Source: Clostridium sp. CAG:167 (GTDB taxonomy: Bacteria; Bacillota; Clostridia; Lachnospirales; Lachnospiraceae). From it: 11,990 nucleotides of DNA. Where the stretch lies: the NCBI GenBank assembly GCA_000433735.1, contig HF998346.1, positions 32,234-44,223 on the forward strand, in the 5' to 3' direction. The translations under genes and the position numbers were made by a program. This document shows, in pieces, positions 6,966 through 11,990 of this stretch; position 1 is the first letter of the stretch, and each line of letters opens with the position of its first letter. Under the pieces are notes generated by a model that saw only the letters and a list, made by a program, of their open reading frames with translations, made no database searches and was not told where the DNA came from.

Positions 6966-8240
6966 TTATTCTTTATCTAAATTTAGTACATCTTCTAATG
7001 TAACACGGGGAAAAATCTCCAGATGGCCGCCCCTGGTGGCATTGTAAATATGAACCCCTTTTTTTTCTGCATAGTCGTGAAGCAGGGAGTACACTTCCAT
7101 AGAACGGTCGATAATGTGCTCGCCGATCTGCTGGGTGGTCATGGATTTCATTTTCATACGGGTTTTAATTCGGTTGATATCTGTCTCTGCCACTTCCTTG
7201 GTGGCGTAATTATCTGTAAAATGTCCGCCCTTGCCGTGAGGGTTGGTGCAGTCTACCCCGAGGAGGTAGATCTCACTGAATCCCATGTGAAACGCCATTT
7301 CCGTAGCCAGTGACAATACCGTTGCCTTTACCATGCAGTAAGACTGGATATTTCCTTTTACTTTATACCGTTCGCTCTGGATGGAGTGAATGTAAGTGGT
7401 GTCTACCGGTTTTTTCTTCATGCGGCGGTAAGTCCGTTCCGTAGTGAAAAGAGGGGACTTAACCTTTTCTGACAATTCGGTACCAAGTTTAGAGGCATAA
7501 ATACTGTCAGAAACACAGTGGAAAGTAGGACGCCATTCGGTCTGGTCAAAAATTTTGTATACCATATTGGTACCAAAGGTAAACTCATCTTTTAAAAGGT
7601 CCAGGTCGTGGCCGTTGAGGCTGGGACCGTTACCGATGAGAAAACACCGCTGTCCTTTGTGAGAATCTTTCAGTCGCTCCAGACGGAGACTGTTGTTGTT
7701 GTGAAGAAGTCCCCGGCTGCGGAAAAAACCAAGTATATTGTAACGGATGATAAGCCATACAAGATGGATCCGGTTTAATGTCTTTTTTACATAGATTACA
7801 CAGTTTTCCGTGAGAGAATGGCGGTGGGGCAGACCAAGTCGGCACTGTTCCATCAGGCTGGCGTGGCTGTCAGGGTTGTTTTTTGATAATGCAAATTCCA
7901 TTCGTTTTCTGCCAGGATGAATGGCAAAGGAATGTTCTTCATCATGAACCCAGTATCTTGCCTTGGCAAAATATTCCATACACTCTTTTGAGTGTTCTCT
8001 GACTAAGATTGTATGGTGAAAGTTCAAAAGATCCATATGAGCTTCCGGATCCGACAGGATCCATACAAAATAAAAAGAACGGAACTCGTCCATGGATGAA
8101 AGCTTCTCAAATAAGGTATAACACTCGCTCTGCAAAGGGTCCATTCCTCCGTAGAAGAGAATCATGGAATCGTTGAGAGCAGAGATTAATTTGTATTTAA
8201 AATAATGTAATGAACTGGTTGCACCAGTGTTTTTTTTCAT
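6966..8240 (-). CDS. DUF115/MAF-like putative CMP-ulosonate transferase with TagF-N-terminus-like region
   Basis: The C-terminal part (about 190-410) shows the DUF115 pattern: CFLIGNGPSLNGHDLDLL at 199-216, a GTNMVYKIF strand, a CVSDSIYA segment, and YLLGVDCTNPHGKGGHF near 322-338. This fold includes MAF proteins, which transfer pseudaminic or legionaminic acid from CMP donors to flagellin, and it resembles sialyltransferases. The first 120 residues are different: SMILFYGGMD, FRSFYFVWILSD, HTILVREHSKECMEYFAKARYWVHD. That run is like the N-terminal lobe of CDP-glycerol glycerophosphotransferases, but the QTWHGTPLK part expected next is missing. A short hydrophobic stretch near 158-173 separates the two. 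The start has AAAGGA 10 bases upstream (TCCTTT at 8251-8256) and a promoter at 8285-8313. As first gene of the operon with KdsB, aldolase and HAD phosphatase, it is the natural candidate to transfer the CMP-activated ulosonic acid. That role is inference; the DUF115 assignment is fairly secure. Confidence 0.75.
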   Translation of the reverse strand: MKKNTGATSSLHYFKYKLISALNDSMILFYGGMDPLQSECYTLFEKLSSMDEFRSFYFVWILSDPEAHMDLLNFHHTILVREHSKECMEYFAKARYWVHDEEHSFAIHPGRKRMEFALSKNNPDSHASLMEQCRLGLPHRHSLTENCVIYVKKTLNRIHLVWLIIRYNILGFFRSRGLLHNNNSLRLERLKDSHKGQRCFLIGNGPSLNGHDLDLLKDEFTFGTNMVYKIFDQTEWRPTFHCVSDSIYASKLGTELSEKVKSPLFTTERTYRRMKKKPVDTTYIHSIQSERYKVKGNIQSYCMVKATVLSLATEMAFHMGFSEIYLLGVDCTNPHGKGGHFTDNYATKEVAETDINRIKTRMKMKSMTTQQIGEHIIDRSMEVYSLLHDYAEKKGVHIYNATRGGHLEIFPRVTLEDVLNLDKE

Positions 8241-8264
8241 ATATATAAAGTCCTTTCGGTCTGA

Positions 8265-8292
8265 TTGTAAAATCGTACCCTTATACTATAAT
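8265..8292 (+). promoter_or_regulatory. Possible upstream promoter of the GtrB-like gene
   Basis: TTGTAA at 8265-8270 and a consensus TATAAT at 8287-8292 are 16 bases apart. This -10 overlaps the -10 of the divergent operon promoter, so the two could not be occupied together. It is an alternative to the promoter at 8320-8348. Confidence 0.35.
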
Positions 8293-8313
8293 AAGTTGGG
8301 CGGTAAAAGTCAA
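8285..8313 (-). promoter_or_regulatory. Promoter of the ulosonate operon
   Basis: On the minus strand the -35 box TTGACT (8308-8313) and -10 box TATAGT (8285-8290) are separated by exactly 17 bases, a good sigma-A match. The predicted start is about 35-40 bases upstream of the ATG at 8240. The -10 sits in the middle of a 5-bp dyad (CTTAT 8280-8284, ATAAG 8291-8295). Confidence 0.65.
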
Positions 8314-8319
8314 TTTTTA

Positions 8320-8348
8320 TTGCAAAAAAAAGTATATTAGTGTAATAT
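8320..8348 (+). promoter_or_regulatory. Promoter of the GtrB-like gene with dyad over the -10
   Basis: TTGCAA at 8320-8325 and TAATAT at 8343-8348 are 17 bases apart, with a TG just before the -10. A perfect 7-3-7 inverted repeat (TATATTA 8333-8339, TAATATA 8343-8349) covers the -10 and could be an operator. The resulting leader to ATG 8380 would be about 25 bases. Confidence 0.45.
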
Positions 8349-8379
8349 AAGTGTGTTATGCAATAGATTGGAGGATAAT

Positions 8380-9363
8380 ATGAGTACAAAAAGTATGACT
8401 CTGTATATGGTAGTACCTTGCTATAACGAAGAAGAAGTGCTAGAGGAGACTACCAAACAGTTAAATGTTATTTTTGATGGAATGAAAGAGGCAGGAAAGA
8501 TTACGGAGAAGAGCCGGATCCTGTATGTAAATGACGGATCCAGAGATCAGACCTGGAATCTGATTTCAAAACTGCACAAGGAAAATTTCTGGGTAAGTGG
8601 TTTGAATCTGTCCCGTAACAGAGGTCACCAGAATGCGGTGCTGGCAGGATTGATGTATGCAAAGGATCATTGTGATGCAGCTATCTCCATGGATGCAGAT
8701 CTTCAGGATGATGTACATGCTATTGAACAGATGGTGGATCTGTATTTACAGGGCAAGGATGTGGTATACGGCGTCCGCAGCAGCCGCAAGAAAGATACAT
8801 TTTTCAAGAAGTTTACAGCAGAAGGATTTTACAAGATCATGAAGTGGATGGGCGTGGATATTGTGTTTAACCACGCAGATTTCCGCCTTATGAGCAAGCG
8901 TGTCCTGATGGAAATGGAAAAATACAAAGAAGTAAACCTGTTTTTGCGAGGCATGGTGCCGCTGATCGGCTATCCGTCGGAATGTGTATATTATGAAAGA
9001 AATGAGCGATTTGCCGGGGAGAGTAAGTACCCGCTGAAAAAAATGCTGTCTTTTGCCTTTGATGGGATCACTTCTTTTAGTGTAAAACCGATCCGTTTTA
9101 TTTTGAGCATGGGCATTGTGATTTTCTTTGTCAGCATTGCTATTTTGATCTATTCTATCGTCCGCCACTGTATGGGAGCGACAGCACTGGGATGGAGTTC
9201 CTTGATGGTGTCTATCTGGGCACTGGGAGGATTGCAGCTGTTTGCCATCGGACTGATCGGCGAATATATTGGCAAGATGTATTTGGAGACTAAAGGCAGA
9301 CCAAGGTTTGCGATACAGGAAGTGCTGGATAAGGTGGAAAATGAAAAAGGAACTGCCCTATAA
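8380..9363 (+). CDS. GtrB-like polyprenyl-phosphate glycosyltransferase (GT2, DPM1-type)
   Basis: Members transfer a sugar from a nucleotide donor to undecaprenyl phosphate at the cytoplasmic membrane face, for later use on the outer side. The GT2 domain has VVPCYNEEEVL at 11-21, VNDGSRDQTW at 50-59, NLSRNRGHQNAVLAGL at 76-91, the DADLQD metal motif at 105-110, DFRLMS at 167-172 and the RFAGESKYPLKKM segment at 210-222 typical of GtrB/DPM1-like enzymes. Two membrane helices follow (about 236-261 and 274-296), then a short basic tail. The 327-residue length is normal for YfdH/GtrB/CsbB. The ATG at 8380 has GGAGG five bases upstream (8370-8374); an in-frame GTG at 8353 lacks a site. It is divergent from the ulosonate operon and convergent with a GT2-GtrA fusion, whose GtrA part may act as flippase for this product. 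Sugar identity cannot be read from the sequence. Confidence 0.88.
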   Translation: MSTKSMTLYMVVPCYNEEEVLEETTKQLNVIFDGMKEAGKITEKSRILYVNDGSRDQTWNLISKLHKENFWVSGLNLSRNRGHQNAVLAGLMYAKDHCDAAISMDADLQDDVHAIEQMVDLYLQGKDVVYGVRSSRKKDTFFKKFTAEGFYKIMKWMGVDIVFNHADFRLMSKRVLMEMEKYKEVNLFLRGMVPLIGYPSECVYYERNERFAGESKYPLKKMLSFAFDGITSFSVKPIRFILSMGIVIFFVSIAILIYSIVRHCMGATALGWSSLMVSIWALGGLQLFAIGLIGEYIGKMYLETKGRPRFAIQEVLDKVENEKGTAL

Positions 9364-9456
9364 CCGGATCTGGCAGCTTATATGCTTCTTATGGTATTAG
9401 TTGCCATAGATGGCTATCTGGGGCTTTACGAAAGATTTGTGAAAGCCCGCAGATAA
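9341..9456 (+). pseudogene. Small frameshifted or decayed membrane-protein reading frame
   Basis: An ATG at 9341, overlapping the end of the GtrB-like gene, opens MKKELPYNRIWQLICFLWY and stops at 9400. In the frame of the GtrB-like gene, beyond its stop, the sequence reads AAYMLLMVLVAIDGYLGLYE followed by RFVKARR and a stop at 9454-9456: one hydrophobic helix with a basic tail. Joining the two frames near 9380 by one base would give a single-helix protein of about 38 residues with positive-charged ends. It may be a frameshifted small protein, the two ends of a deleted larger gene, or chance. No homology is claimed. Confidence 0.3.
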
Positions 9457-9471
9457 AAAAATTATTTGCGG
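9421..9471. terminator. Two overlapping inverted repeats between convergent genes
   Basis: Stem 1 pairs GGGCTTT (9421-9427) with AAAGCCC (9442-9448). Stem 2 pairs CCGCAGATAA (9447-9456) with TTATTTGCGG (9462-9471), 10 bp with one G-U pair and a 5-base A loop. They share two bases. Neither is followed by a proper U-run on either strand, so a terminator role for the two convergent genes is likely by position but weak by sequence. Stem 2 includes the stop codon of the minus-strand gene. Confidence 0.35.
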
Positions 9472-10559
9472 AATACCCATTCCCGCTGAATCTGAAAACT
9501 GATAATGAAAAGACAGGTATCAATAATACATTTGCGGATTGTCCGGTAAGAGATGAAGGTCAGGATATGATCGATCAAAAACCAGGACAGCAAAAGTTGG
9601 ACAACGCACAGTGTATAATAACGAGCCAGAACCGAAGGGGATTTGGAATCGTTTTTGAATACCTGTTTTTTGTTCATAAAGAAGTTGTACAGCGAACTGA
9701 TCAGGCGGGAGATCACAGTCCGTAAAAGACTCAGCAGGGATCCACCAAAAGCATAATGCTTAAAGATCACAACACTTTCCGGTATGAATGGCCGTAAAAT
9801 GACACCTAACAGATAAAACAGCAGGATGTCGATGGCAAAACTGGAAAGGGAACTAAGCATAAATTTCAAAAATACTTTGTAGATCCGGATTGAATCTAAC
9901 AATGGGTTAAAATGGGAACTTTCGTTATTTTCCAGATAAATAGTCTGGATCGGAAATTCCTCAATCGGAATGTTATTATCCCTGGCAGCAATCAGCATAT
10001 TCATTTCATATTCAAACCGCTCACCTTTTGTCTGGGCGAAGGTGCTGGCCAGCAAAGGGGTAGGAAGACCCCGGAGTCCGGTCTGGGTATCAGATACATG
10101 AAGGCCACACAAAAGCTTGATTACCCGGCAGGTAGTCTTGTTGCCAAAACGGCTGCGCCATGGGATAGAAGGATCGTTAAACTGTCTGCAGCCAAGGATC
10201 AGATGGTCCTGGTGCTCATAGGTCAGGCGGACACAGGTCTCAATATCTGACAATACATGCTGGCCGTCGCAGTCAACGGTCACAGCACCGAGGAGATCCG
10301 GTCTGGATTCCAGTATGTAGTTAAAAGCGGATTTTAAGGCCATACCTTTTCCGAAATTTACTACATGGCGGATCAGATGACAGTGATAGGCATCTTTGCA
10401 TGATTTGAAATAATGACGGTTCTCGATTTTGCTTCCATCGTCTACCATGATAATGTTTTCAAAGCCGGCACCATGGAGTTCCCGCACCAGTGAGATCATT
10501 TTTTCATCTGGATCCAGTGCCGGGATGATGACAGCAATTTTGGATTTATATTCACACAT
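9462..10559 (-). CDS. GT2 glycosyltransferase fused to GtrA-like membrane domain
   Basis: The N-terminal 225 residues are a DPM1-like GT2 domain: IAVIIPALDPDEKM at 8-21, VDDGS at 39-43, NFGKGMALKSAFNYI at 68-82, the metal motif DCDGQH at 96-101, SDTQTGLRGLP at 156-166 and RFEYEMNML at 181-189. From about 228 to 365 there are four hydrophobic segments with the GtrA signature: SLYNFFMNKKQVFK at 289-302 and the C-terminal FQIQREWVFRK. GtrA proteins are thought to flip polyprenyl-linked sugars across the membrane, so one chain may both load and flip the lipid-linked sugar. Many such enzymes are encoded as two genes; the fusion is known in Firmicutes. The ATG at 10559 has GAGAGG nine bases upstream (10569-10574). 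A longer reading from 10622 would cover the promoter and adds no domain. It is transcribed alone, convergent with the GtrB-like gene and divergent from the O-antigen ligase-like gene. Confidence 0.87.
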   Translation of the reverse strand: MCEYKSKIAVIIPALDPDEKMISLVRELHGAGFENIIMVDDGSKIENRHYFKSCKDAYHCHLIRHVVNFGKGMALKSAFNYILESRPDLLGAVTVDCDGQHVLSDIETCVRLTYEHQDHLILGCRQFNDPSIPWRSRFGNKTTCRVIKLLCGLHVSDTQTGLRGLPTPLLASTFAQTKGERFEYEMNMLIAARDNNIPIEEFPIQTIYLENNESSHFNPLLDSIRIYKVFLKFMLSSLSSFAIDILLFYLLGVILRPFIPESVVIFKHYAFGGSLLSLLRTVISRLISSLYNFFMNKKQVFKNDSKSPSVLARYYTLCVVQLLLSWFLIDHILTFISYRTIRKCIIDTCLFIISFQIQREWVFRK

Positions 10560-10579
10560 AATATATAACCTCTCATAAT

Positions 10580-10600
10580 GTATACTCGTCTTAAGTATAC
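10580..10600. promoter_or_regulatory. Perfect 7-7-7 dyad over the -10, possible operator
   Basis: GTATACT at 10580-10586 and its exact inverse AGTATAC at 10594-10600 are separated by 7 bases. The dyad spans the -10 box and predicted start site of the GT2-GtrA promoter, a usual place for a repressor site. No regulator gene is in the window. Confidence 0.35.
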
Positions 10601-10622
10601 TGGGTCTGGCAGAATTATTCAA
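10594..10622 (-). promoter_or_regulatory. Promoter of the GT2-GtrA gene
   Basis: On the minus strand TTGAAT (10617-10622) and TATACT (10594-10599) are separated by 17 bases, ending about 35 bases before the ATG at 10559. The -10 forms one half of a perfect dyad (10580-10600). Confidence 0.6.
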
Positions 10623-10633
10623 GTTTTTTTTGC

Positions 10634-10662
10634 TTGCATAAATGAGAGGAACATACTATAAT
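10634..10662 (+). promoter_or_regulatory. Promoter of the O-antigen ligase-like gene
   Basis: TTGCAT at 10634-10639 and consensus TATAAT at 10657-10662 are separated by 17 bases. The start site would be near 10669, leaving a leader of about 50 bases to ATG 10720. Confidence 0.6.
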
Positions 10663-10719
10663 GGTATAGTTTTGAACATCTTTTTATTGAGAAACAAGTA
10701 AGAGGAAAAGAGGGTCATC

Positions 10720-11990
10720 ATGAAAGAGAAAATTATGAATGCAAAACCTTTGTATCATAAGACTTTATTTATTTACACTTTGTTGTTTGCGGTCTATACC
10801 TTGTTTGGCAGGGTAACATTGCTTCACGGACTGGTAGAGCATACCATCAACAGTTTTGTATTTATCCTGGCCGGATTTTTCGGTCTGATGCTGTTTGGGA
10901 TCGATCTTTTATTTTACCGTGATTTTATGAAAATGAGATATTGGAAAGTATTTGCACTTTTTATTGTCTGTGCAGGGATATCCACCGCGTTGAATGTTTC
11001 TTACGGTGTGAGAAGCAACCTGACAACACTGATCTGGCTTATTGACCAGATGCTTTTGTTTGCCTCTATGGGATATTTTTTTACAAGAGAAAGATACGAT
11101 AAATGGCTTACCTGGTTCTTCAGGATCTGTGGCGTGATCTGGGGACTGGCGTCTGCCGGATCTTTGTATCAGTATTTCTTTGTGCCGGGCTTCCGTATTT
11201 TTATGAATGAAAGATGGATCCGACAAAGTTTTTATGACAACCGTTTGTTTGGCGTGTTTATCGATCCGAACCTGGGTGCTTTTGTGGGATTTCTTGTGAT
11301 CCTTGGCATGATCTATCTGGTAAAACAGGAGACTGCCGGGAAAAACCGTAAGTGGATCAATGTGTTGTGCTATGTAAATGTGGTGGTTCAGATCTTTTAT
11401 ATTATCCTGTCCGGATCCCGCAGTGTGGAAGTATGTATGGTAGTGTCCATCAGTTATGCCCTGATCTTAAAACTGGTAGGTGTTTTTCAGAAAAAGAAGA
11501 CATCTCTGATGCCAAGAATTCTCAGTTTCATAGCTGTTCCGGTTGTTTTATCTGTTTTGATCCTGGGAAGTTTTCAGGGGGTAAAACTGGGGGTGTCTTA
11601 TTTCGCAAAAAATGTTACGACCGCTACGAAGCATGAGACAAATGAGCTGGAGAGGACAGATATTGAAGGAGATGCTTCCAATAACCGGTCTGATATCTGG
11701 AAGGGATATCTGGTGCTTTGGAAAGATAAACCGATCTTTGGTATTTCTCCGAGAAACGGATGGAATTATGCAGACAAAGAGCATCCGGAAGGATATATTG
11801 CCAATCATCATTATGATGTACACAATGCCTATGTGGCAGTGCTGGAGGGCATGGGAATCGTGGGAGCAGCAGTGTTACTGCTTTTGATGTTTTTATTGTT
11901 AAAGAATATGCTGCCAATGGCGTTTTCTCCGGAGAAGATGGATCTTACCCGGTGGATGGCGGTGCAGTTGATCTTAAATATTGCTGTGTT
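10720..11990 (+). CDS. O-antigen ligase/polymerase-like membrane protein (Wzy/WaaL family), 3' end outside window
   Basis: An uninterrupted frame of 423 codons runs off the right edge. Family members are multi-pass membrane proteins that polymerise or ligate lipid-linked oligosaccharides on the outer face. About nine hydrophobic segments are visible: five before residue 155, one at about 177-200, one at 213-230 leading to SGSRS at 231-235, one at 266-284, and one at 378-394. Between about 290 and 375 is the large outer loop with the family pattern: NNRSDIWKGYLVLWKDKPIFG at 321-341 (its Arg323), then HHYDVHNAYVAVLEGMG at 363-379 with HNxY. The ATG at 10720 is preceded by an AAGAGGG at 10708-10714, five bases away, and by a clear promoter at 10634-10662. 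Polymerase (Wzy) and ligase (WaaL) cannot be told apart here. The C-terminal helices are missing. It is divergent from the GT2-GtrA gene. Confidence 0.85.
   Translation, partial: MKEKIMNAKPLYHKTLFIYTLLFAVYTLFGRVTLLHGLVEHTINSFVFILAGFFGLMLFGIDLLFYRDFMKMRYWKVFALFIVCAGISTALNVSYGVRSNLTTLIWLIDQMLLFASMGYFFTRERYDKWLTWFFRICGVIWGLASAGSLYQYFFVPGFRIFMNERWIRQSFYDNRLFGVFIDPNLGAFVGFLVILGMIYLVKQETAGKNRKWINVLCYVNVVVQIFYIILSGSRSVEVCMVVSISYALILKLVGVFQKKKTSLMPRILSFIAVPVVLSVLILGSFQGVKLGVSYFAKNVTTATKHETNELERTDIEGDASNNRSDIWKGYLVLWKDKPIFGISPRNGWNYADKEHPEGYIANHHYDVHNAYVAVLEGMGIVGAAVLLLLMFLLLKNMLPMAFSPEKMDLTRWMAVQLILNIAV

Noticed and set aside
1..11990. CRISPR arrays, insertion sequences, tRNA or rRNA genes
   Set aside because: No regularly spaced repeats, terminal inverted repeats with transposase, or RNA gene signatures were found on reading both strands.

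Overview
The window looks like part of a cell-surface polysaccharide locus from a low-to-moderate GC Firmicute, most likely a gut-type Clostridia/Lachnospiraceae. The evidence is AGGAGG-type ribosome binding sites, sigma-A-like promoters, teichoic-acid-type CDP-ribitol genes, and no Gram-negative outer-membrane genes. The family-level placement is inference. Nothing suggests phage, transposons, CRISPR or RNA genes. No gene-free stretch exceeds about 160 bases.

Left block, plus strand, 1-4033. It opens with the C-terminal part of a TagF/TagB-like CDP-glycerol glycerophosphotransferase. A GT2 glycosyltransferase with an unassigned C-terminal domain follows, then tarI and tarJ, the CDP-ribitol pair. 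tarI is split by a frameshift caused by a 17-bp imperfect tandem duplication (2706-2739). Removing one copy restores a normal TarI sequence. The tarI start is preceded by a 9-bp hairpin that may bring a distant Shine-Dalgarno sequence up to the start codon.

Middle block, minus strand, 8240 down to 4034. Four tightly packed genes probably form one operon from a good promoter at 8285-8313: a DUF115/MAF-like transferase with a TagF-N-terminus-like front end, KdsB (CMP-Kdo synthetase family), a DRE-TIM (HMGL-like) aldolase with an extra C-terminal domain, and a KdsC-like HAD phosphatase. No KdsA-type synthase is visible. I infer a make, dephosphorylate, CMP-activate and transfer module for a Kdo-like 3-deoxy-ulosonic acid, in which the aldolase forms the carbon-carbon bond. 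This is the most interesting content of the window. The operon ends stop-to-stop against tarJ, and its likely terminator lies inside the tarJ coding sequence.

Right block, 8380-11990. A GtrB-like polyprenyl-phosphate glycosyltransferase (plus) is convergent with a GT2-GtrA fusion (minus). Between them is a small decayed or frameshifted reading frame. An O-antigen ligase/polymerase-like membrane protein (plus) runs off the right edge; it is open from 10720 to the end. Two divergent promoter regions (8265-8348 and 10594-10662) carry short perfect dyads over a -10 box.

Taken together, the genes suggest a phosphopolyol (glycerol/ribitol phosphate) surface polymer decorated with sugars from lipid carriers and with a CMP-activated ulosonic acid. 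The polymerase or ligase at the right edge may assemble it.
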